This document shows, piece after piece, positions 1 through 8,025 of a DNA stretch of 64,000 nucleotides. Positions within the stretch are counted from its first letter, which is position 1, and each line of letters begins with the position of its first letter. Where the stretch lies: NCBI RefSeq assembly GCF_000313935.1, contig NZ_AMSS01000045.1, positions 62,001 through 126,000 of the forward strand, in the 5' to 3' direction. A program made the position numbers and the translations under genes. This stretch comes from Acinetobacter sp. WC-141 (lineage in GTDB: Bacteria > Pseudomonadota > Gammaproteobacteria > Pseudomonadales > Moraxellaceae). A model generated the notes under the pieces. The model was not told where the DNA came from and did not search any database. It saw only the letters and a list, made by a program, of their open reading frames with translations.

Positions 1-306
1 AGTGAGCATCATCAACTGCAGTATCAAGGGGATGGTGAGATCTATATACAAAATACCAGTCTCCAACACCATGGCGTTGGGACTCCAGATCTGGGCTTGG
101 GTGCATTTCGTTCCGCACGGATTGCCAATCAGATTCTGAAAGAAAACTATTTTGATGTAGATGGGAAACAAGGCTTTCAGGATTTTCAGCTGGATAGTCA
201 GGCCTTGACGACTGAATTCAAGATAAATAATTCCCGAACAAATACAGTCATGCCGCGTCCCTCTGGGAAAAACGATGATCAGTATTTAAAAGTCATGAGC
301 AAATAA
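1..306 (+). CDS. C-terminal fragment of siderophore amine N-hydroxylase (lysine/ornithine N-monooxygenase family)
   Basis: The reading frame is open from base 1, so this is the 3' end of a gene that starts upstream. The fragment contains PDLGLGAFRSARIANQIL, the C-terminal signature of FAD/NADPH-dependent IucD/PvdA-type enzymes, which N-hydroxylate a lysine, ornithine or diamine amine to make a hydroxamate precursor. The internal ATG at 97 is not the start. It is followed after 15 bases by the MFS gene in the same operon, and the next genes are NIS synthetases and an acyltransferase, which fits hydroxamate siderophore synthesis. The substrate (diaminopropane in baumannoferrin/acinetoferrin systems) is inferred from context only. 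Confidence 0.82.
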   Translation, partial: SEHHQLQYQGDGEIYIQNTSLQHHGVGTPDLGLGAFRSARIANQILKENYFDVDGKQGFQDFQLDSQALTTEFKINNSRTNTVMPRPSGKNDDQYLKVMSK

Positions 307-321
307 CACAGGGGACAGGAG

Positions 322-1773
322 ATGGCTGAACAGCCACAACCACTGTTGCAGACAGAAAATCCTGAATCTTCAGGGTTACAACGTTGGGTGATGATCTGTG
401 TGATGTTGGGAACTGGCACGGTCAGTATAAACAACAGTAGTTTTAACCCCGCTATTCCTCAATTGATGCATGATTTTCAGATCAATGAAACAGCAGTTAG
501 CTGGGTGATGGTTATTTTTCTGCTGAGTATGAGCCTGAGTCTATTACTCACAGGTTATGTGAGTCAGCGATTTGGTAAACGTCAGGTATATCTGACTGCA
601 CTGATAGTCTTTGGTTTGAGCTCGCTGTATGGTGCTTTTGCAGGGCATTTTGGAACTGTACTGCTGGTTCGTGCTTTACAAGGCTTTTCAAGTGGATTGA
701 TGATCCCATTGTCTCTGGGAATTATATTTATGGTAACTCCGCCTGCGCAGCGGGGTGCTGCTACAGGGTTATGGGGTGCCATGATCATGTTGACTTTGGC
801 ATGCGGACCCATGCTGGGTGCACTGGTTTTGGTGTGGTGGAACTGGCAGGTGTTATTTTTATTGAATGTTCCGCTGGCGATCTGTGCATTGGTGATGGGG
901 TTACGGTGGTTGCCGTCACAGCAGACTAATTTGAGATTGTTACGTTTTGACTGGAGTGGTTTTGTACTGCTTGCTGTGGGCATTGTAGCGTTGCTGCTCA
1001 GCTTGAGCAAAATCCAGCAGTTGAGTGACATCCAAACGTCTGAGTTTCTGTTGTTGTTCAGTACAGGCATTGCGGCATGTTGTGGCTTTTTCTGGTTCAG
1101 TCGTAATAAGCCCCATGCTTTAATTGACTGGCAACTATTTACCAGTAGTGGTTTTAACTACAGTGTGATTATTTCAGTTGTACATACTATCGGACTGTTC
1201 ATTACCTTACTCCTGATTCCACTGCTGTTACAAAATACTTTAAAGCTCAGTCCAGTATGGACAGGGCTGATCCTGATGAGTAGTGCGCTGACCACCAGTC
1301 TATGTAGTCAATGGGCGGGTAAATATGTCGATCAACATGGCGCCCGGCAATTAATTTGTTTTGGTCTTCTGTTGACTGTTGCTGCATTCGCTGGTTTGGC
1401 ATTGATTCCAGGTACACATGTTATATCCCTGATGTTTTGTATGATTTTGCATGGGCTGGGATTTGGTTTGTCTTATATGCCAGCGACAACAGCTGGATTA
1501 AATAGTCTGGAAGATCAAGAACTGGTGACTCAGGGAGCCGCTGTTAATAACTTACTGCGCCGGATTTGCGCTGCAATTGCTGTCGTGGTTGCTGCACTCT
1601 ATCTGCAAATTCGTACACACAATATTCCATATTTACCAGAACTCGCAATTGCTCAAATTCATGCGATACGGGAACTGTTTTTGATCTGTGCAGGCGTAAT
1701 GCTGTTGGCATTACCCGCGGCATGGAGGTTTCCGAGTCAAAAGCAAGCGGACGTTTTGGTCCAAAATCAATAA
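322..1773 (+). CDS. MFS transporter, DHA2-like, probable siderophore exporter
   Basis: This is a 483-residue, very hydrophobic protein with about 14 predicted membrane segments, the size and pattern of EmrB/QacA-type drug:H+ antiporters. Visible motifs are the loop GYVSQRFGKRQVY (motif A-like, about residues 78-92) and the RALQGFSSGLMIP stretch (motif B/C region). The ATG at 322 follows a GGGGAC ribosome-binding site. The gene sits inside a siderophore biosynthesis operon, and its stop (TAA 1771-1773) overlaps the ribosome-binding site of the next gene. Export of the finished siderophore across the inner membrane is therefore the likely role. A general drug efflux role cannot be excluded. Confidence 0.85.
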   Translation: MAEQPQPLLQTENPESSGLQRWVMICVMLGTGTVSINNSSFNPAIPQLMHDFQINETAVSWVMVIFLLSMSLSLLLTGYVSQRFGKRQVYLTALIVFGLSSLYGAFAGHFGTVLLVRALQGFSSGLMIPLSLGIIFMVTPPAQRGAATGLWGAMIMLTLACGPMLGALVLVWWNWQVLFLLNVPLAICALVMGLRWLPSQQTNLRLLRFDWSGFVLLAVGIVALLLSLSKIQQLSDIQTSEFLLLFSTGIAACCGFFWFSRNKPHALIDWQLFTSSGFNYSVIISVVHTIGLFITLLLIPLLLQNTLKLSPVWTGLILMSSALTTSLCSQWAGKYVDQHGARQLICFGLLLTVAAFAGLALIPGTHVISLMFCMILHGLGFGLSYMPATTAGLNSLEDQELVTQGAAVNNLLRRICAAIAVVVAALYLQIRTHNIPYLPELAIAQIHAIRELFLICAGVMLLALPAAWRFPSQKQADVLVQNQ

Positions 1774-1784
1774 AGGTAAAAATA

Positions 1785-3620
1785 ATGGGCAATTTACATC
1801 CAGCACTTTCCACGACCACACATTCTGTGAATACAAGTACTTTGGCTTGGCAGCAACCTGATCAAGCCACGATGAAAAAAGTTGAACAGCGTGTGATCAA
1901 ACAATTGCTACAGGCATTGATTTATGAAGAGGTGATTCCAGCCCAGTTTGAGGATGGTGTTTTTTATATAGATGTGATCAATTCACAAAGGCAATCGGTA
2001 CGTTATATAGCTGCAGGACAGCGACATCTCAGTTTTGGCCTCGTACGCATGAATGCTACAGATGTCATCCGTGAGGATCATCAGGGACATAAAACGGTTG
2101 CGCAGTTGAATTTGGTGATTGATGAGGTCATCCGAAGTATTCCACAAGCAGCCCAGATTGATGGTTTTATCAGTGAGTTGAAGCGAACTTTTATTCATGA
2201 TGTGCAGTCTCAGCACTGCCAGAATGAATATGCACTACCAGCAGCACAATATAGTTATGATGTGCTGGAAACCTATCTGATGGATGGTCATCCCTATCAT
2301 CCTTGCTATAAATCCCGAGTGGGTTTTAACCTGCAGGATAATCTGAAATATGGGGTGGAATATGCACAACCTATCCATCTAGTGTGGATTGCAGTACATC
2401 AGTCCATATTTTCCCATAATGCATCCAGTCATTTAAATGCGGATGATTTCCTGCAGCAGCAGTTGACTGAACAGGATCAGCAAGAGTTTACAAAGGTTTT
2501 AGGTCAGCAAAAAAATGCAGATGAGTATATTTGGTTACCCGTTCATCCATGGCAATGGGAAAATACTATTGTGCATGTGTTCTTTAAGGAAATTGCTGAA
2601 CAGAAGATTGTTTATCTGGGACGAGGCGAATATGCCTATATTGCTCAGCAGTCACTGAGAACACTGACCAATTTGCAACATCCTGAAAAGCCTTATATCA
2701 AATTGTCCATGAGTCTGACAAATACCTCAAGTTCACGGATATTGGCGACACATACAGCAATGAATGGGCCGTTAATTACAGATTGGCTCCAGGGTTTAAA
2801 AAAGAACAGTGAAATTGCCCAAAAATTGGATTTTGATATTCTTGGTGAAGTACATGCCTCAGCAGTGGATTTCACTCGTCTACCTGAATCACATGCCAAA
2901 CAGGCATATGGAACTATTGCCAGTTTGTGGCGTGAAAGTGTTCAGCAGTATCTAAAATCTGGTGAAGATGCTATTCCTCTGAATGGAATTGGTCATGTCC
3001 AGAAGGATGGGAAGTTACTGATCGCACCTTGGCTGGATCAGTATGGTGTGGATGCATGGGTTGGGCAATTGCTGTCTGTGGTCATTCAGCCAATTCTATA
3101 TTTACTCTTTGCTGAAGGAATTGGAACTGAATCGCATGGGCAAAATATTATTTTGGTTCATCGTAATGGCTGGCCAGTACGAATCATTTTAAAGGATTTT
3201 CATGATGGGGTCCGCTTCAGTCCTGATCATCTGACCCATCCAGAAGCTTTTCCGGTCTTGCATGCATTACCCGCAGAACATGCGAAAGCTAATCGTATGT
3301 CATTTATTCTCACGGATGACCTAAATGCAGTGCGGGATTTTAGTTGCGCTTGTCTATTCTTTGTTGCATTGAGTGATATTGCCATAACACTAAAACAGCA
3401 CCTTGACTTTAGTGAACAGGTCTTCTGGCAAAAAGCAGCAGATATTATTCATCATTTTCAGCAGCAATATCCCCAACACCAGTCACGCTATGCTGTGTTT
3501 GATGTCTTTGCAGAGCAATATTGTATTGAATCGCTAACCCGCCGCCGCTTATTCGGTGATGGTGATGTACAGATGCGTTATGTAAATAACCCTCTGTTCC
3601 ATTTCCGTCAGCCTGTTTAG
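1785..3620 (+). CDS. NIS siderophore synthetase, IucA/IucC family (first copy)
   Basis: This 611-residue member of the NRPS-independent siderophore (NIS) synthetases couples a carboxylate such as citrate to an amine or hydroxylamine using ATP. Family motifs visible are GHPYHPCYKSRVGF (about residues 165-180), LPVHPWQWE, SSRILATHTAMNGP and GTESHGQN, with a FhuF-like C-terminal part. The frame is open back to 1566, but the ATG at 1785 has an AAAGGT ribosome-binding site 7 bases upstream, and the extension would overlap the MFS gene by 200 bases. A second, divergent paralogue follows after 12 bases. Two synthetases suggest two sequential couplings to a symmetrical citrate core. Confidence 0.9.
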   Translation: MGNLHPALSTTTHSVNTSTLAWQQPDQATMKKVEQRVIKQLLQALIYEEVIPAQFEDGVFYIDVINSQRQSVRYIAAGQRHLSFGLVRMNATDVIREDHQGHKTVAQLNLVIDEVIRSIPQAAQIDGFISELKRTFIHDVQSQHCQNEYALPAAQYSYDVLETYLMDGHPYHPCYKSRVGFNLQDNLKYGVEYAQPIHLVWIAVHQSIFSHNASSHLNADDFLQQQLTEQDQQEFTKVLGQQKNADEYIWLPVHPWQWENTIVHVFFKEIAEQKIVYLGRGEYAYIAQQSLRTLTNLQHPEKPYIKLSMSLTNTSSSRILATHTAMNGPLITDWLQGLKKNSEIAQKLDFDILGEVHASAVDFTRLPESHAKQAYGTIASLWRESVQQYLKSGEDAIPLNGIGHVQKDGKLLIAPWLDQYGVDAWVGQLLSVVIQPILYLLFAEGIGTESHGQNIILVHRNGWPVRIILKDFHDGVRFSPDHLTHPEAFPVLHALPAEHAKANRMSFILTDDLNAVRDFSCACLFFVALSDIAITLKQHLDFSEQVFWQKAADIIHHFQQQYPQHQSRYAVFDVFAEQYCIESLTRRRLFGDGDVQMRYVNNPLFHFRQPV

Positions 3621-3632
3621 GGGAATAAATAA

Positions 3633-5543
3633 ATGAATACTATGGTGTTTTCACCTGCCGTTTCAGGGCAGGAGATATTGATGGATTTGGTTAATAGTCT
3701 ACTTGCTGAGCAATATATTTCAGAATCGGAGATCCTAACAAAGGATGAAGCTCAACGACTATGTAGACAAAGGTTTCAGCGTAGACTTGAAATAATTTTT
3801 GACAGTTATACAGCTGGAGAGCATTTTGCAGTTTTATTTAATTCTGCACAGACTGAGTGTTTGATTCTACCGCTGAAACAGGGTTTTAAACAGCGTTGGC
3901 AGATGTATGTTGGAGCATCAATCTGTAAGCTTAGCTTGGACGAAGCACAGGATTATCATGTTCAGAAACTAAGTGCATTGCAGCTATTTGACTTCATGCA
4001 GCAATTACACTGCTTCAACTCTGCTGATACATCAAAACTGGCAGATTTTCGTGCAGATTTAAAACAGGCAATGTTGCATGCAGAATTGTCTCAGCAACAT
4101 CAATTGTCCTTCTCAGAGTGGTTAACGCAGCATCCCGCAGACTTATTTATACAGCTGGAGCAGTATGCTGCTTTGCGGGATCGTCCCTATCATCCGCTGG
4201 CCAAATTAAAGGACGGTTTTAGTCCCGATGAATATCAGTATTTCAGTCCTGAATTTGCTCAGGATATGAATGTTCACTGGGTTGCAGTAAATAAAGAAAA
4301 GTTGGTCTATGGGAAGGATGTTACTGAGATCAGCAGGCAGCAACCTGCGCGTATTTTTCTGAATGCGGAACAGTTCCTGATATTGAAACAGGAGTGCGAT
4401 GAAAAAGCGCTGGGGGATAGCTATTTAGCAATTCCCCTACATGCGTGGCAGTTCAAGAATGTGCTGTCCGACAAATTTTCTGAAGAGTTGCATCATAAGG
4501 ACATTATCCCCTTAGCGTTCCAGTCTAGCGGTTGGTACGCCAGTTCGTCACTAAGAAGTCTTCTTTCAGCGACACAGCCACAGGATAGTCTGAAATTACC
4601 ACTTGCAGTTAAGTCACTGGGTTCATTGCGTTTTTTGCCGATTGTAAAAATGATCAATGGGCAAAAGAATCAGCAACTATTGCAGCTTGCTAAGCAAAAA
4701 GATGAGGTACTGAAGAGACGTCTATGGTTATGCGATGAAAATCAATGGTGGGCTTATCTTCCAGAGCAACAGGATAATTTAACGCCAGATAATTTAATGC
4801 TGTTCAATGAACGGCCGATGCATCTCGCTGCACAGCGCCGTAGAATTCCTGCTGAGTTGTTACAAGCACCTTATCAGATTATTCCTATGGCTAGCTTAGG
4901 GCAACTGATGGATGGGCAGGGATGTGTATTTGATTTGATTCTAAAATGGCAGAATTTAACGATCACACCACAGCATATCTGCAATACTTTTGCTGCATTA
5001 TGCCGTGATTTCTTTGAGGTGAATTTGCGCCTGTTCCGTCTTGGTCTGATGGGCGAAATTCACGGCCAAAATATTTGTATTGTACTAGAACACGGGCAAT
5101 TCGCTGGTTTCATGCTCCGTGACCATGATTCTGTCCGTATTTATCAGCCGTGGATGCAGCAGCAGGGTCTGCCTGATCCTGAGTACCTGAGTCCACATGA
5201 TTTTCGTATTACGTTGTATCACGACAGTGTGAAAAGTTTGATTCTCTATCTGCAAACACTCGGTATACAGGTCAATTTGGCGAGTATCTTGGAAACTGTT
5301 GCAGAGTTCTATCAGATTGACTCGGCGGATTTATGGCGCGTATTGGCTCAGCAGTTACAGCAAGCGCTGAATGATGTGCCATTTACGGATACAGCCCGCG
5401 CTGAATTAAAGCATATCCTGTTTGATAGTGAGTTGTGGCCATATAAGCAACTGATCCGTCCGCTACTTGAGCAAGATAATCGGGTAGGAAGTATGCCAAG
5501 CAGTATGGGAACTGTGCCGAATGTATTCAGGAGTGTTGTTTAA
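3633..5543 (+). CDS. NIS siderophore synthetase, IucA/IucC family (second copy)
   Basis: This 636-residue second NIS synthetase is clearly divergent from its neighbour. Motifs are RDRPYHPLAKLKDGF (about residues 183-197), IPLHAWQFKN, SSLRSL and GEIHGQNICIV, the equivalents of the ATP- and substrate-binding segments. The start ATG at 3633 has an AGGGG ribosome-binding site at the end of the previous gene, so the two are translationally close. In aerobactin and acinetoferrin-like pathways one synthetase makes the mono-substituted citrate and the other adds the second arm. Which of the two does which step cannot be told here. Confidence 0.9.
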   Translation: MNTMVFSPAVSGQEILMDLVNSLLAEQYISESEILTKDEAQRLCRQRFQRRLEIIFDSYTAGEHFAVLFNSAQTECLILPLKQGFKQRWQMYVGASICKLSLDEAQDYHVQKLSALQLFDFMQQLHCFNSADTSKLADFRADLKQAMLHAELSQQHQLSFSEWLTQHPADLFIQLEQYAALRDRPYHPLAKLKDGFSPDEYQYFSPEFAQDMNVHWVAVNKEKLVYGKDVTEISRQQPARIFLNAEQFLILKQECDEKALGDSYLAIPLHAWQFKNVLSDKFSEELHHKDIIPLAFQSSGWYASSSLRSLLSATQPQDSLKLPLAVKSLGSLRFLPIVKMINGQKNQQLLQLAKQKDEVLKRRLWLCDENQWWAYLPEQQDNLTPDNLMLFNERPMHLAAQRRRIPAELLQAPYQIIPMASLGQLMDGQGCVFDLILKWQNLTITPQHICNTFAALCRDFFEVNLRLFRLGLMGEIHGQNICIVLEHGQFAGFMLRDHDSVRIYQPWMQQQGLPDPEYLSPHDFRITLYHDSVKSLILYLQTLGIQVNLASILETVAEFYQIDSADLWRVLAQQLQQALNDVPFTDTARAELKHILFDSELWPYKQLIRPLLEQDNRVGSMPSSMGTVPNVFRSVV

Positions 5544-5547
5544 TTTC

Positions 5548-6399
5548 ATGAATAGAGAAAACTCAGGTGTGCAGTCACAGATTGCAGTATTGAATATTGA
5601 GTCTGGTTTTAAAATGACAGAATCTAATATACCAGTACTTCGGCAGTTGCTGGCTGAACGCTTGAATATTCAATTTGATGTGCTATCTGTAGAGGATCAG
5701 CAGATACTGAGTTTTACAGATCTGCTAAATCCCTCTGCATGTCTGACAGCATTAAATGATTTTGGTTCCCGCGTGGGTGCAGTGAGTTTAACCTGCACTA
5801 CATCCATGTTCATTAAATATTGGGCTGTTCCTCTGTTATTTCCATATTTTTATGCCTTGACTTCTGAGGAAATTGATTTGCCATGGGAAATATCCTGTAT
5901 TTCCACAGTATTGCCTCCTGACTGGTATTGGGATAGAACACTGCATCTGATTAATCTGCCTCAATTACAGCATGGAATCAGTAGAAAACAGCAATCTTTT
6001 GAAGGATATGTGCGATTCATACTGGATGACCTGCAAAAGTTATTTGATGTCCTCGCCCGTATAGGGAAAGTACAGAAATTTTTGTTGTGGGAAAATACTG
6101 CATTACGGATTCTGCAATTTTACGACATGATGAACAGAAAAGGAGGGAACCAAGCCTTACTCAGCCGTATCCAGTTTCAACGGCAGTTTTTGATAGATTT
6201 ACCTGCAGCTGATCTGGGTCTAAAACAGAACCCATTTTATTTACTGGATCAGAGTCGGCAGCAATCGTCCACTACCTACCAACGTAAAAAATGTTGCTTT
6301 TATTTTCAGTTACCTGAAGCACAGAAAGAATATTGTGCAAGCTGTCCATTACTGAGACAGGATAAACACAGAGGTAAATACTCATGCAAGACCAGTTAA
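5548..6399 (+). CDS. FhuF-like siderophore-iron reductase
   Basis: This protein of about 283 residues ends in a cysteine-rich motif, CCFYFQ...EYCASCP, near residues 252-272. That is the [2Fe-2S] ligand pattern of FhuF-type ferric-siderophore reductases (CC plus CxxC). Such proteins reduce Fe(III)-hydroxamates in the cytoplasm to release iron. The start is uncertain: ATG 5521 overlaps the previous gene by 23 bases, while ATG 5548 begins just after its stop with AGGAG 14 bases upstream. The 3' end overlaps the next gene by 16 bases, which indicates tight co-translation. It completes the operon with an iron-release step. Confidence 0.8.
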   Translation: MNRENSGVQSQIAVLNIESGFKMTESNIPVLRQLLAERLNIQFDVLSVEDQQILSFTDLLNPSACLTALNDFGSRVGAVSLTCTTSMFIKYWAVPLLFPYFYALTSEEIDLPWEISCISTVLPPDWYWDRTLHLINLPQLQHGISRKQQSFEGYVRFILDDLQKLFDVLARIGKVQKFLLWENTALRILQFYDMMNRKGGNQALLSRIQFQRQFLIDLPAADLGLKQNPFYLLDQSRQQSSTTYQRKKCCFYFQLPEAQKEYCASCPLLRQDKHRGKYSCKTS

Positions 6400-7010
6400 A
6401 TAATTTAATCCAGAGCTATGCAGGTATTGCCAGTTCAACCATTGGTCATGTATTGGACCAAGGGCATTTACCACAGATTCATGCGATTAACCAAATTGGG
6501 CATGCGGTGGGCCGAGTGCGTACGGCTACATTGCATTCAGTCAATGGTATGGCACTGCGTCAGGCTTTGCTGAACAGCCAACCGGGTGATGTACTGGTCA
6601 TTGATGCACGTCAGTTGGAACATCGTGCCTGTTGGGGAGAACAGAGACATCGCGCTGCCATATATCATCAGCTTGCCGCTGTAGTGATATTGGGTGCTGT
6701 AACGGATGTAACTGCTTTAAGAAACATGAAAGTCCCCGTTTTTGCTTCATCGGTCAGTTGTCTGACTACACGTCAGCAGGGAGAGTGTGTAGTGGAGTTT
6801 GACCAGCAAATACAGGTGGGAGATACCTGTATTTCCCCTGGCGACTTAATGGTTGGAGATGCTGATGGTGTGTTTATTTTGAGTCCAGATATTGCCCATC
6901 ATCATCTTGAGCAGTTTCAGCAAATGGAAATCCAAGAACGGCAGAAACGGAATCAGTTTTTTAGCGAACATTCAGCACAGGATTATTACCACTTTACTGC
7001 ATCTGCATAA
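6384..7010 (+). CDS. RraA-family protein embedded in the siderophore operon
   Basis: This 208-residue protein has the RraA / HMG-aldolase fold signatures: WGEQRHRAA (about residues 92-100), ILGAVTDVTALR (about 111-122) and ISPGDLMVGDADGVFIL near the end. RraA proteins either inhibit RNase E or, in the aldolase branch, cleave 4-hydroxy-4-methyl-2-oxoglutarate-type acids with a divalent metal. Here the usual GAVRD element reads GAVTD, so the arginine used by the aldolases appears lost while the aspartate is kept. It overlaps the FhuF-like gene by 16 bases. RraA-like genes are known in some NIS siderophore loci, but their role is unclear; I assign no reaction. Confidence 0.75.
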   Translation: MQDQLNNLIQSYAGIASSTIGHVLDQGHLPQIHAINQIGHAVGRVRTATLHSVNGMALRQALLNSQPGDVLVIDARQLEHRACWGEQRHRAAIYHQLAAVVILGAVTDVTALRNMKVPVFASSVSCLTTRQQGECVVEFDQQIQVGDTCISPGDLMVGDADGVFILSPDIAHHHLEQFQQMEIQERQKRNQFFSEHSAQDYYHFTASA

Positions 7011-7031
7011 AATTGAATTGAGGAAATATTT

Positions 7032-7655
7032 ATGATGACATTATCTTCACAGCTGTTGGATGAGTTCCATTACGAGGAAAGAGGAAAAGCCTATGGATTA
7101 AGGGCTGTGCAACTCCCGCAGGATTTTCCATTATTGTATAAATGGATGCATGAACCTCATGTGATTCCCCAGTGGCAGCTAAATAAACCGGAGCTTGAAC
7201 TGGCAGTTTATTTTGAAAAGATGATTTGTGATGATCATCAGCGGTTATTTATTATTACGATTGAACATACTGATGTTGGTTATCTTGAGATATATGAAGC
7301 CAAGCGCGATCGACTGGCACTTTATTATGATGCTGATGACTCTGATCTGGGCTGGCATATTTTACTCGGTGAAAAACATGTGCTTGGGCAAGGGCATTTC
7401 AGAGCTGTCATGCGCATGATGAGTTATTTTATTTTTGAAAATACAGCTGCCAGTAAAATTGTGGGGGAACCGGATGAAAATGTGAAATCTTATGCCTATA
7501 TTGCAGAAGATATTGCTTACCGAGCGCAGAAAAAAATAAAGATGTTGGAAAAAACAGCAGTTTTGTATCATTGTTATCGAAATGAATTTTACTCACGCTG
7601 TGGAGGTTATCGGCAACGTAATGGGCTAAATGAATCAGAAATGGGAGTACAGTAA
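7032..7655 (+). CDS. GNAT acyltransferase, IucB/AlcB-like, siderophore biosynthesis
   Basis: This 207-residue protein resembles IucB/AlcB/RhbD-type N-acyltransferases, which acylate the N-hydroxylated amine to give a hydroxamic acid. Visible are MHEPHVIPQWQL near residue 37, the core GWHILLGEKHVLGQGHFRAVM (split here by the acyl-CoA-binding loop, about residues 107-127) and IVGEPDENVKSYAYIAE. The start ATG at 7032 has GAGGAA 6 bases upstream. As the last gene of the operon it supplies the acyl arm. The acyl group (acetyl versus a medium-chain enoyl as in baumannoferrin/acinetoferrin) cannot be read from the sequence. Confidence 0.85.
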   Translation: MMTLSSQLLDEFHYEERGKAYGLRAVQLPQDFPLLYKWMHEPHVIPQWQLNKPELELAVYFEKMICDDHQRLFIITIEHTDVGYLEIYEAKRDRLALYYDADDSDLGWHILLGEKHVLGQGHFRAVMRMMSYFIFENTAASKIVGEPDENVKSYAYIAEDIAYRAQKKIKMLEKTAVLYHCYRNEFYSRCGGYRQRNGLNESEMGVQ

Positions 7656-8025
7656 AATATAATAAATCAACAACTTAATTTTTTATCTCAAATAGTCAGG
7701 ACCAGTTTGATATATAGCATCATTTTTCATAATCATATGCTCTTACATACCATCTTAATCCATGATCGATTAAAGAAAGAGGGGCAAGTTTTTTTGGGGA
7801 AAACCTAAATCAGACTGTTAAAAAAAGTCAAATTTTAATATCTGTATTTCTCTCTAATAGAACAAGAGAGGCTACATGAAATTGTGAAAAATTGATTGAT
7901 AATTAACTGTTAAACGTGACAAACCATTAAAAAAGTCCAGACACTAGGGTTGGACTTTTTATTAAATAATAAGGCATATTACGTTAATTTTAGAAAATTT
8001 AGAACAGTCTCTCCCAGTTCTAAAT
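7656..8025. other. Convergent intergenic region between siderophore operon and receptor
   Basis: This 370-base AT-rich gap separates the end of the biosynthetic operon from the end of the receptor gene on the opposite strand. Apart from the hairpin terminator at 7930-7960 I see no open frame with a ribosome-binding site, no long repeat and no recognisable RNA. Confidence 0.6.
7930..7960. terminator. Bidirectional rho-independent terminator
   Basis: A perfect 10-bp stem AAAAAGTCCA / TGGACTTTTT with an 11-base loop lies between convergent genes. The A-run on one side and T-run on the other allow termination in both directions, so it can serve the siderophore operon (+) and the receptor gene (-). 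Confidence 0.85.

Noticed and set aside
1566..1784. N-terminal extension of the first NIS synthetase
   Set aside because: The extra 73 codons overlap the MFS gene and are cysteine- and asparagine-rich, unlike the family. ATG 1785 has a good ribosome-binding site.
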